From: Blastocatellia bacterium
Lineage (GTDB): Bacteria; Acidobacteriota; Blastocatellia; Pyrinomonadales; Pyrinomonadaceae
Length of the DNA: 5,859 nt
Direction of reading: 5' to 3'
Assembly (NCBI GenBank): GCA_003175865.1
Contig: PSRF01000363.1
Location: forward strand, 1-5,859
A program made the translations under genes and the position numbers. The notes under the pieces are model-generated. The model searched no databases and was not told where the DNA came from. It saw nothing but the letters and a program-made list of their open reading frames with translations. Below are positions 1-5,858 of this stretch, one piece after another; within the stretch, counting starts at the first letter, position 1, and every line of letters starts with the position of its first letter.

Positions 1-459
1 ATCGACTGCAACACGTGAGCACGAGCCGTCAGCGCCGATCAAGTAGCGCGTTCTTACTAAGCCATCACTCAGTCGCAGTGTCGCGGTTTGAACATTAAAG
101 TCCTGATAAGTCGTGGCAGGCCTCCAGCAAACGCCCAAGTCCAGGCAATCGGTTAGATAGTGCTGATAAAGGTGGCCCATTCGACCAATCCGGAATTCGT
201 CATGGTCCGATCTTAAGTGGATGGCGCGACCGGAAGGTGCGTACAGACTGACATTGTTAATAACCGGGCCAAGACAATTTGGCGGAAATTCGAAATCCTC
301 GAGAGTCTTTCGTACAAAAATTCCGGTGGTGTGGATCTTTTGGGCCAGGTTGTGGCGGCGATCCACAAGGAGGACTTTCAACCCATTTCCTGCGAGTTGA
401 CGCGCACAATACAGACCAGCCAGACCTGCTCCGATTACGGTGACATCAAAATTTTCCAT
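1..459 (-). CDS. FAD-dependent oxidoreductase, N-terminal 153 residues (geranylgeranyl-reductase/hydroxylase-like), runs off the window
   Basis: Seen: an open frame of 153 codons from an ATG at 459-457, continuing past position 1 with no stop. It begins with a Rossmann dinucleotide-binding fold: beta strand DVTVIG, the glycine motif GAGLAG (residues 10-15) and the acidic end of the second strand, VLLVDRR (29-35). Near the visible end, residues 139-149 (YLIGADGSCSR) match the second FAD motif, GADGxxS, of the geranylgeranyl reductase / aromatic hydroxylase superfamily. Known: this family uses FAD, usually with NAD(P)H or another donor, to reduce isoprenoid chains or hydroxylate substrates. The substrate cannot be told here, and the C-terminal substrate domain lies outside the window. 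No clear Shine-Dalgarno site precedes the ATG, and no other start codon was seen in frame nearby. The gene follows the regulator gene by 72 bp in the same direction without an evident promoter, so co-transcription is likely. The FAD-binding call is firm; the subfamily is uncertain. Confidence 0.85.
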   Translation of the reverse strand, partial: MENFDVTVIGAGLAGLYCARQLAGNGLKVLLVDRRHNLAQKIHTTGIFVRKTLEDFEFPPNCLGPVINNVSLYAPSGRAIHLRSDHDEFRIGRMGHLYQHYLTDCLDLGVCWRPATTYQDFNVQTATLRLSDGLVRTRYLIGADGSCSRVAVD

Positions 460-531
460 ATTTAGGGGTCGCCTGAATCCCTCAAAGCTCTTTGCTTCAC
501 AAAGCGCGAAGGCAAAAAAAGAGGGCCTCGT

Positions 532-906
532 CTAAGTCGCCTTCATCTGCCGGATCAAAGTTTCCATGTGACTCAAATAGTTCTCGAGAGCGCGACGTCC
601 GGTAGCAGTAAGCTTGTATTCCGTTTTTGGCAGACGACCTTCGAAATATTTTGTGCAAGCGATGTAACCGGCCTCTTCTAGTTTGCGTGCATGCACACTC
701 AGGTTGCCGTCGGTCGTATTCATCAGACTCTTCAGATCACTGAACGACAATGACTCGTTGGCGGCCAGTGCGCTGATAATACCCAGGCGCAAACGCTCAT
801 GAATCAACCGATCGAGATTCGGAGCCGCACTCTGTGCTTTTCCGCGAACCTCTCGGGGACTGCTCTCAGTTTCTTGTTTTCGTTTTGCTATTGACTGCTT
901 AGCCAC
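532..906 (-). CDS. Small winged-helix transcriptional regulator (MarR/ArsR-like, HTH_34 type), 124 aa
   Basis: Seen: a basic, disordered N-terminus (about 1-30), then a winged helix-turn-helix. Helix 1 is LDRLIHERLRLGII (31-44), followed by LSFSDLKSLMN, a recognition helix around TDGNLSVHARKLEEAGY (65-81), and a wing with the pattern KYFEGRLPKTEYKLT (about 86-100). A C-terminal amphipathic helix could serve dimerisation. This pattern (TDGNLSxHxxKLEEAGY, then K.F.GR.P.T.Y.LT) is that of the single-domain DNA-binding proteins often annotated as 'winged helix DNA-binding' or 'transcriptional regulator'. No sensor domain is present. Start choice: an ATG at 924 is possible, but the GTG at 906 has a strong AAGGAG site five bases upstream, while the ATG has none. 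With the GTG start the gene overlaps the end of the membrane-protein gene by 8 bp, which suggests translational coupling. Inference: it probably controls its own operon; the ligand is unknown. Confidence 0.9.
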   Translation of the reverse strand: MAKQSIAKRKQETESSPREVRGKAQSAAPNLDRLIHERLRLGIISALAANESLSFSDLKSLMNTTDGNLSVHARKLEEAGYIACTKYFEGRLPKTEYKLTATGRRALENYLSHMETLIRQMKAT

Positions 907-1513
907 CGTATCTCCTTGCGACAATTACTCCGAACACGAGGTGCAAGCCACCAAAGCCTGCCGCCATAAACCAGTTTGCAAATTCCGGCGGAGCAAACAA
1001 TGCAGCTGCACCTAAAACCATAAAACATAGACCCATGATTGGCACCGCGGGCACTGAAAACATGCCACCAGTAATGACCCCAGTTCCGTATAGCAGCAAC
1101 CATAGACCGGGAATCGCATCCGTTAAGTGCGCCCGACCGAGGACAAGAGTCAGAAGAGCACCAGCTACGAGCGGTGGTGACAAACTGAAAACTGCCTTGC
1201 GTCCCGGACCAGACATTAGCGGCATCTTCGCTGCTCTTGCCTTGCGGTCCATGGACCAACCAGCGATCAATAAAGAGACCAGGCCTTCGGCGACCCAAAC
1301 GGAAACCCAACCTTTGAAGCTGCCCTGATTTGCGGCAAACGCGCTAGCAAGCAGTGCCGTAATTCCGATTGCAACCTCACCCCAGCCCGAAATACCAGTG
1401 AAGGCAGTGGCCCGCTCCATCGTTTCACGGATGTAGCGGAGGTTATCCATGGCCCGCTCATGAAGCGCCGGTGGCTGCTCTTGCGTGGGTGACACAAGTC
1501 GAATGGGGTCCAT
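899..1513 (-). CDS. Six-helix integral membrane protein of unknown function, 204 aa
   Basis: Not recognised as a named family. Seen: a polar N-terminus of about 40 residues with a likely amphipathic helix (DNLRYIRETMERATAFTG, 23-40), then six hydrophobic segments at about 46-61, 69-86, 107-126, 134-152, 155-174 and 179-199. A basic loop (DRKARAAK, 89-96) between segments 2 and 3 suggests that loop is cytoplasmic. No catalytic motif, metal site or transporter signature is evident. The protein ends in a short basic tail (RRYGG). The ATG at 1513 has no Shine-Dalgarno site but lies directly after a good promoter, which suits leaderless translation. A later ATG at codon 22 (AMDNLRY) is the alternative start. 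The stop overlaps the start of the winged-helix regulator by 8 bp, so the two are co-translated. From recollection, similar proteins next to small winged-helix regulators occur in Acidobacteriota. Inference: the pair may act as a membrane-linked regulatory or stress module, but its function is open. Confidence 0.85.
   Translation of the reverse strand: MDPIRLVSPTQEQPPALHERAMDNLRYIRETMERATAFTGISGWGEVAIGITALLASAFAANQGSFKGWVSVWVAEGLVSLLIAGWSMDRKARAAKMPLMSGPGRKAVFSLSPPLVAGALLTLVLGRAHLTDAIPGLWLLLYGTGVITGGMFSVPAVPIMGLCFMVLGAAALFAPPEFANWFMAAGFGGLHLVFGVIVARRYGG
912..917 (-). promoter_or_regulatory. Ribosome-binding site deciding the GTG start of the regulator gene
   Basis: On the minus strand AAGGAG lies five bases before GTG at 906-904, inside the last codons of the membrane-protein gene. 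It favours the GTG over the upstream in-frame ATG at 924-922, which has no such site and itself lies upstream of this motif. Confidence 0.7.
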
Positions 1514-1520
1514 GGAATGG

Positions 1521-1550
1521 ATGATAAGCCTGAAGTCAGAGTAGTGTCAA
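1521..1550 (-). promoter_or_regulatory. Sigma70-type promoter of the membrane-protein/regulator operon, probably giving a leaderless transcript
   Basis: On the minus strand a perfect TTGACA (1550-1545) is followed after 18 bp by TATCAT (1526-1521, five of six matches to TATAAT). Only seven bases (CCATTCC) separate the -10 box from the ATG at 1513. Transcription would therefore start at or within a base or two of the start codon, leaving no room for a ribosome-binding site, and none is seen. Confidence 0.65.
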
Positions 1551-1556
1551 GTACTT
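1549..1556. promoter_or_regulatory. Perfect 8-bp palindrome AAGTACTT overlapping the -35 box: candidate operator
   Basis: AAGTACTT is its own reverse complement and shares two bases with the -35 TTGACA. A dimeric winged-helix protein bound here would block RNA polymerase, and the operon's second gene encodes such a protein. This is inference from position and symmetry. An 8-bp palindrome is short and could be chance. Confidence 0.3.
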
Positions 1557-1642
1557 TATATCGCAGAGCCGAGTAGGCCTGCATTCCGCTGCTGTGTAGC
1601 AAGACGGGCGAACCAGGACCGCTCGGAAAGCGGTGAGACAAA

Positions 1643-1710
1643 GGACACCACCTGCTTCAGCAGCGTGGAGCCCTCAATTTCTTCCTACAAAGCGGTACGC
1701 CAAACTTCAC
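1643..1710 (-). repeat. Diverged inverted copy of the 68-nt intergenic repeat
   Basis: Bases 1648-1670 are the exact reverse complement of 1870-1892 in direct copy 2 (23 of 23). The remaining part aligns with the rest of the unit at lower identity and one or two single-base gaps (for example TCAA.TTCT..CTACAA and a closing AACT..AC). Its length is also 68. The hairpin core CTGC-TTCA-GCAG, flanked by CCAC/GTGG arms, is intact. Confidence 0.75.
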
Positions 1711-1761
1711 AGTTAGGCGAACGACAACACAGCTTGCGAGTTTCTTAACGGGAGATGTTCA

Positions 1762-1829
1762 GTCGAGTTCGATATCGCGCTGTTGTAGCGAGAAGTTGAA
1801 ACTCCACACTGCTGAAGCAGGTGGTATCT
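1762..1829 (+). repeat. 68-nt intergenic repeat, direct copy 1
   Basis: Begins GTCGAGTTCGAT and ends GGTGGTATCT. It is directly adjacent to copy 2 and matches it at 63 of 68 positions. Inside is a hairpin at 1804-1824: CCAC, one bulged base, CTGC, loop TGAA, then GCAG GTGG. A second small hairpin, CGCT/AGCG around GTTGT, lies at 1778-1790. The strand is assigned arbitrarily, as the direction of any transcript is unknown. Confidence 0.9.
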
Positions 1830-1897
1830 GTCGAGTTCGATGTTGCGGCGTTGTAGCGAGAAGTTGAAACTCCACGCTGCTGAAGCAGGTGGTATCT
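1830..1897 (+). repeat. 68-nt intergenic repeat, direct copy 2
   Basis: Tandem with copy 1 at an exact 68-base period. Differences from copy 1 fall at 1842, 1844, 1848, 1849 and 1876. The last lies on the bulged base of the CCAC/GTGG hairpin, so the stem itself is unchanged. The small CGCT/AGCG hairpin of copy 1 is disrupted here. The alternative TCGC/GCGA pairing becomes TTGC/GCGA, which still forms in RNA read from the plus strand through a U-G pair. Confidence 0.9.
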
Positions 1898-1960
1898 GTC
1901 GAGTTCGATTGGCGTTTTTGTAGTCTTGAACCTACACGACGCTAAAAACCTGTGGTGTCT
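1898..1960 (+). repeat. Degenerate third direct copy of the repeat (about 63 nt)
   Basis: Starts at the exact next 68-base period with the same GTCGAGTTCGAT. It keeps TTGTAG, a TTGAA.CT.CAC-like middle and a TGTGGTGTCT end comparable to GGTGGTATCT. The CTGCTGAAGCAG hairpin core is lost. Instead TGTAG/CTACA (loop of eight) and outer GCGT/ACGC segments can pair. It looks like a decayed or differently evolved unit. Confidence 0.6.
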
Positions 1961-2006
1961 TTCTATTTCAAACGTCGCAGCCTGTTTCTTAAAAACGCGC
2001 AGATGG

Positions 2007-5000
2007 CTAAACGCTCAATGCCTCGCTGACGATCTGTGCTTGCTCTTTCTGGTGTAGTGAATATGAACCAGTCGAAGGACTTGCCGAGGCAGTTCGTCCA
2101 ATGTAACGCGGTCGCTCACAAACAGAGATGAGTTTCTCGAGTCGCTCTTCCATGAATGTCCAACCACCCATGTTCCTCGGCTCTTCCTGTGCCCACGCAA
2201 GCTCCTTCGAATTTGAGTACCTGGAGAAGATCTCTTGAAGTGCAGTAACTGGGAATGGATAAAACTGCTCGAGTCGCACAATTGCAACTCGACGGTCGTC
2301 AGTCTTCTTTCGCGCTTCATTCAAATCGTAGTACAACTTGCCACTGCACAAAACGATCTTCTGTACAGTCGCAGCATCGCTAATCTCGGTGTCATCGATC
2401 ACAGGACGGAATCCACCCTCCGTCAATTCCGCAACCGTCGACGCTGCTGCCGGCAAACGCAACAAACTCTTCGGTGTCATAACTACGAGCGGACGTTCAA
2501 TCCCGGGCTTAACTTGCCGACTCAGCAAATGAAAGTACTGGGCTGGCGTAGTCGGATAGGCAACTTGCAAATTGTTCTCAGCGCATAACTGCAAGTAACG
2601 TTCGAGTCGCGCGCTCGAGTGTTCTGGTCCTTGACCTTCGTAGCCATGGGGCAACAACATCACGAGTCGCGAAGTCTGCTTCCACTTGTCTTCAGACGCT
2701 GCGATGTACTGATCGATGATCGTCTGCGCTCCATTGCTGAAATCACCGAACTGCGCCTCCCACAAAACAAGCGCGTTCTGATTCACAACTGTATAGCCGT
2801 ACTCAAATCCAAGCACACCTTCTTCAGACAGCGAACTGTCGAATACTTCGAAACGCGCCTCAGGATTCTTTTCGGATCGAAGCTCCGCAAGAGGTATCCA
2901 GGGCTTACCAGTCTGCGTGTCGTACATCACTGCATGGCGTTGACTGAATGTTCCACGTCCAGAGTCTTGCCCGCTCAAACGGACACGTGTGCCATCCAAA
3001 ACGAGCGAACCGAATGCAATCGCCTCGGCGAAGGCCCAATCCAACGGGGCGCTGCCCTCACCCATCTTTGCGCGACGTGCAAGTTGGCCCACCATCTTTG
3101 GATTGATATTGAACCCTTCCGGGACAACTGCGATCTTGTGTGCGACGTTCTTCACTATCTCAGCATCAACACCTGTTGGCACAATCGCTGAACCATCCAG
3201 TTCGACTACTTCTGCCGCTGGGTGGACTGGCTCTTCGGCAACCTTCCGTTTTGCATTCTCGAGCGCGGTCTCATAACGTAGGACGCGCTCATCGATCATC
3301 GCGTTGAGCTCTTCTTCGGTGATCACGCCTTCCTTGATAAGTCGCTTCGAATAAAGCGTGCGCACACCCGGATGCGCCTTCACTCGAGCGTACATCAACG
3401 GCTGCGTGTAACTCGGCTCGTCAGTTTCGTTGTGACCTAACCGGCGGAAACCAATTAGATCTAGCACCACGTCTTTGTTGAACTCCTGCCGATAGTCCAG
3501 TGCGATTTGGACCACGCGATAGGCAGCTTCCGGATCGTCGCCATTGATGTGAAATATCGGCAACTGCGTCATCCGCGCAACGTCGGTCGAATAAATAGTC
3601 GAGCGGCCAGCTTCAGGTGAAGTTGTGAAGCCGATTTGATTGTTGATGATGATGTGGATTGTGCCACCTGTGCGATAGCCTTTGAGCTGTGCAAGGTTCA
3701 GCGTTTCCATCACGATGCCCTGTCCTGCAAACGCAGCATCGCCATGTAACAGCACGGGCAAGGCACGATCCATCGCTTGATCGCGAGTAAGTTGAAGACC
3801 GCCAATTTCGGAGTCCTGTGTCGCACGAACCATCCCCTCGACGACTGGATCGACGGCCTCGAGGTGACTGGGATTTGGCGACAAACGCAACGACACCTTT
3901 CGACCATCTTCAGTCGAGCGCTCGCCCGTCGCACCCTGGTGATACTTGACATCGCCTTCATCCGCCGGAAACTCGGGATGCACTGAACCTTCGAACGCTG
4001 CAAAGATTCGCTCGCACAAATTTCCAATCACATTGGCTAGTACATTCAAACGACCACGATGCGCCATACCCATCGTGATATGCTCAACACCTCGAGCAGC
4101 AGCGCCGTCGATCAGTCGATCGAGTACAGGGATTACTGTTTCGCAACCCTCCAACGAAAATCGTTTTTGCCCAAGATATTTTGTGTGGAGAAAACGTTCG
4201 AATTGTTCCGCTGAGATCAACTTCCAAAGTAAACGTCTCCTGATCTCAACAGGTAACGGTTGAGGCGAGACGAATTCACGCCGTAGACGTTCTCGAATCC
4301 AAAGCTTCTCTTCCTTGCTTTGGATATGACGATATTCAACGCCTACCTTGCCACAGTAAACACTTTGTAGGATGTCGAGGATTTCGCGAAGTGGAGCGCT
4401 CTCCTTGCCGCCGATGCCGCCAGTAACGAACTCCCGATCGAGGTCCCAAATTGTCAGGCCGTAGGTCTCAATATCGAGCTCAGGGTGGTAAAGGACCGGA
4501 ATCGCATGCAAGGGATCGATGTCGGCGATCAAATGCCCTCGAACGCGATAGGCATTAATCAACTCCATCACGCGCGCTTCCTTAATCGTCTGTTCGCGAA
4601 CGTGATCGCCAGGTAGGAAAAACGGATTGCGATCGAGGTTCCAACGTAATGGCGTATGTGGAATACCGAGGTTAGAAAAAATGTCATCGTAGAATCGATT
4701 CTGTCCGATGAGGAGCTCATGAACGCGCGCGAGGAACGCTCCTGACTCTGCGCCCTGGATCACACGATGATCGTATGTGCTACTGATGTTTATCGCTTTG
4801 CTGATACCGAGTTGAGACAAACCTTGCGGAGCCATCGCCTGGTACTCGGCTGGGTATTCAATTGCTCCAGTTGCAACAATCAAAGACTGACCGGCCATCA
4901 AACGTGGAGTCGATGCAACTGTGCCCAGGGTTCCCGGATTCGTGAGTGAAACGGTTGTGCCCTGGAAATCTGAAACCTGCAGGTGTCCTTCGCGCGCTCG

Positions 5001-5690
5001 TCTTACAACGTCGTCATACGCAGCGAGAAACTGCGAGAAGCTGAGATTGTTTGCGTTCTTAATGTTCGGAACGAGTAACGAACGAGTGCCATCCTTCTTT
5101 GTTAGGTCGACAGCAACACCAAGATTTACTTGCTTCCGTTTGACACGGACTGGTGCACCGTTGTCTTCACTGAACATGTCGTTGAGTTGGGGAAACTCGT
5201 CGAGTGCACGCACGATTGCCCAGCCAATGAGGTGTGTGTAAGAAGTCTTCCCTCGATCATTTTCAGTGAGGTAGTTGTTGATGATTCGCCTGTTTTCATC
5301 GAGAAGTTTGACAGGGATGCGACGCTGTGAAGTTGCTGTCGGAACAGAGAGACTTGTCTCCATGTTCTCGACGATCTTGAGTGCGGGTCCACGAATGGGA
5401 AGAACTTCAACATCGCCGTCGGGCGGCGCAGGTACAGGTGCTGGCTTCTTTTCGATAGCTGTGGCAGCCTTGCTTCCCCCGTCTGCTGAAGTCGCACTGC
5501 GACCATTTTCGGACTTTGTTTGAAGCTGAACACCATCGCCAAGGAGGTCGCTAAAGTAGGCGCGCCACGAGTCGTCGACCAATTCGGGATCGGTACGAAA
5601 GCGTTCTAACAAGCCTTGTACGTATGTTGCATTCGCCCCAAATTCTTCGGCAATTAATTCAGAAAGATCGGCTTTTGTTTGCTGGCTCAA
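2007..5690 (-). CDS. kgd: Multifunctional 2-oxoglutarate dehydrogenase E1 / succinyltransferase-like fusion (Kgd/OdhA type), 1227 aa
   Basis: Role (family knowledge): thiamine-diphosphate-dependent decarboxylation of 2-oxoglutarate in the TCA cycle, with succinyl transfer into the cytoplasmic 2-oxoglutarate dehydrogenase complex. Seen in order: an N-terminal E1 segment (about 18-50, with YVQGLLERFRTDPELVDDSW); a Pro/Ala-rich linker (about 55-95); an E2 acyltransferase-like domain (about 100-340) ending in TYDHRVIQG with H308; and a full E1 part from about 355. E1 marks are GMAHRGRL (H544), HQGATGERS (H584), the thiamine-diphosphate motif from GDAAFAGQG (650-658) to NNQIGF (683-688), RLGHNETDEPSY (H753), the pyrimidine-domain GFEYGY with E963, and the C-terminal transketolase-like domain. 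No lipoyl domain is visible, so a separate lipoylated E2 and E3 must come from elsewhere. In the E2 motif Gln312 replaces the usual Asp; from memory this is also so in mycobacterial Kgd, which has nearly the same length. Start: TTG, with an in-frame TAA three codons upstream. The gene appears intact. Confidence 0.97.
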   Translation of the reverse strand: MSQQTKADLSELIAEEFGANATYVQGLLERFRTDPELVDDSWRAYFSDLLGDGVQLQTKSENGRSATSADGGSKAATAIEKKPAPVPAPPDGDVEVLPIRGPALKIVENMETSLSVPTATSQRRIPVKLLDENRRIINNYLTENDRGKTSYTHLIGWAIVRALDEFPQLNDMFSEDNGAPVRVKRKQVNLGVAVDLTKKDGTRSLLVPNIKNANNLSFSQFLAAYDDVVRRAREGHLQVSDFQGTTVSLTNPGTLGTVASTPRLMAGQSLIVATGAIEYPAEYQAMAPQGLSQLGISKAINISSTYDHRVIQGAESGAFLARVHELLIGQNRFYDDIFSNLGIPHTPLRWNLDRNPFFLPGDHVREQTIKEARVMELINAYRVRGHLIADIDPLHAIPVLYHPELDIETYGLTIWDLDREFVTGGIGGKESAPLREILDILQSVYCGKVGVEYRHIQSKEEKLWIRERLRREFVSPQPLPVEIRRRLLWKLISAEQFERFLHTKYLGQKRFSLEGCETVIPVLDRLIDGAAARGVEHITMGMAHRGRLNVLANVIGNLCERIFAAFEGSVHPEFPADEGDVKYHQGATGERSTEDGRKVSLRLSPNPSHLEAVDPVVEGMVRATQDSEIGGLQLTRDQAMDRALPVLLHGDAAFAGQGIVMETLNLAQLKGYRTGGTIHIIINNQIGFTTSPEAGRSTIYSTDVARMTQLPIFHINGDDPEAAYRVVQIALDYRQEFNKDVVLDLIGFRRLGHNETDEPSYTQPLMYARVKAHPGVRTLYSKRLIKEGVITEEELNAMIDERVLRYETALENAKRKVAEEPVHPAAEVVELDGSAIVPTGVDAEIVKNVAHKIAVVPEGFNINPKMVGQLARRAKMGEGSAPLDWAFAEAIAFGSLVLDGTRVRLSGQDSGRGTFSQRHAVMYDTQTGKPWIPLAELRSEKNPEARFEVFDSSLSEEGVLGFEYGYTVVNQNALVLWEAQFGDFSNGAQTIIDQYIAASEDKWKQTSRLVMLLPHGYEGQGPEHSSARLERYLQLCAENNLQVAYPTTPAQYFHLLSRQVKPGIERPLVVMTPKSLLRLPAAASTVAELTEGGFRPVIDDTEISDAATVQKIVLCSGKLYYDLNEARKKTDDRRVAIVRLEQFYPFPVTALQEIFSRYSNSKELAWAQEEPRNMGGWTFMEERLEKLISVCERPRYIGRTASASPSTGSYSLHQKEQAQIVSEALSV

Positions 5691-5699
5691 ACTTGCTTA

Positions 5700-5704
5700 A
5701 CCTC
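5700..5704 (-). promoter_or_regulatory. Ribosome-binding site supporting the TTG start of kgd
   Basis: GAGGT on the minus strand lies nine bases before the TTG at 5690-5688. An in-frame TAA at 5699-5697 rules out any start further upstream, and the residues right after the TTG already belong to the family's N-terminal segment. A TTG start therefore fits best. Confidence 0.6.
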
Positions 5705-5750
5705 ACACTTCATTGAAAAAGGAGATCTGAGTTTCGACTGTTTTGTTTTG

Positions 5751-5778
5751 AAGATAGACTACCACCTCCGTGGGTCAA
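5751..5778 (-). promoter_or_regulatory. Candidate sigma70 promoter of kgd
   Basis: On the minus strand TTGACC (5778-5773, five of six matches) is followed after 16 bp by TATCTT (5756-5751, four of six). The start of transcription would fall near 5744, giving a leader of about 54 bases to the TTG codon. The -10 match is only moderate. Confidence 0.45.
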
Positions 5779-5808
5779 TTGCACTTAGGGTACAAACCTC
5801 CTCGGCGT

Positions 5809-5858
5809 GCGGCGGCCTGACGCCGCTTCGTTAGGACGAAATCTTCGTTACCACGAAG
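5809..5858. repeat. Cluster of three adjacent hairpins upstream of kgd, two of them tandem repeats
   Basis: Hairpin A: GCGGCG (5809-5814), six-base loop, CGCCGC (5821-5826). Hairpin B: TTCGT (5827-5831), loop TAGG, ACGAA (5836-5840). Hairpin C: CTTCGT (5843-5848), loop TACC, ACGAAG (5853-5858). B and C share the direct repeat CTTCGTTA at a 17-base period. All stems are perfect. No T-tract follows on either strand within the window, so an intrinsic terminator is not shown. One minus-strand frame is open through this stretch, so it could instead be the coding tail of a neighbour. Confidence 0.6.

Larger units (their letters stand above)
1557..2006. other. Intergenic region without a supported gene
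   Basis: This stretch between the operon promoter and the kgd stop codon shows no open frame with a start, ribosome site and protein-like composition. Its main content is the family of 68-nt repeats listed separately. A further small hairpin, CCGCT/AGCGG with a five-base loop, lies at about 1619-1633. No T-tract terminator was found behind kgd on the minus strand, so where the kgd transcript ends is unclear. It may run into the repeats. Confidence 0.7.

Noticed and set aside
217..465. Plus-strand open frame of 82 codons
   Set aside because: It lies antisense to the FAD oxidoreductase, whose minus-strand frame shows clear FAD motifs; the plus-strand product has no domain-like pattern.
485..530. 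Possible intrinsic terminator between the regulator and the oxidoreductase
   Set aside because: The minus strand has a T7 run, but the hairpin GCGCTTTG-TGAAG-CAAAGAGC (one mismatch) comes after it instead of before, and only a three-pair GAG/CTC stem precedes the T run.
888..1310. Minus-strand open frame of 140 codons within the membrane-protein gene
   Set aside because: Out-of-frame shadow of the six-helix protein: rich in Cys, Trp and Ser, without domain signals, and sharing the region with a frame that has regular membrane segments.
1267..1641. Minus-strand open frame of 124 codons crossing the operon promoter
   Set aside because: It overlaps the membrane-protein gene in another frame and runs through the promoter elements; no ribosome-binding site and no recognisable protein pattern.
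1762..1960. CRISPR-like array
   Set aside because: The units are 68 nt long and directly abutting, with no unique spacers, only two to three copies in tandem, and no cas genes nearby.
1921..2006. Intrinsic terminator directly after kgd
   Set aside because: Short T runs exist on the minus strand (after CGCG and after CAGG), but neither is preceded by a stable compact hairpin.
2619..3191. Plus-strand open frame of 190 codons antisense to kgd
   Set aside because: It is opposite highly conserved E1 sequence; its composition and lack of motifs fit a shadow frame. The other plus-strand and off-frame reading frames inside 2007-5690 were dismissed for the same reason.
5709..5730. Strong AAAAAGGAG ribosome-site-like sequence on the plus strand at about 5716-5724
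   Set aside because: No ATG, GTG or TTG at proper spacing opens a meaningful plus-strand frame, so it is probably chance.
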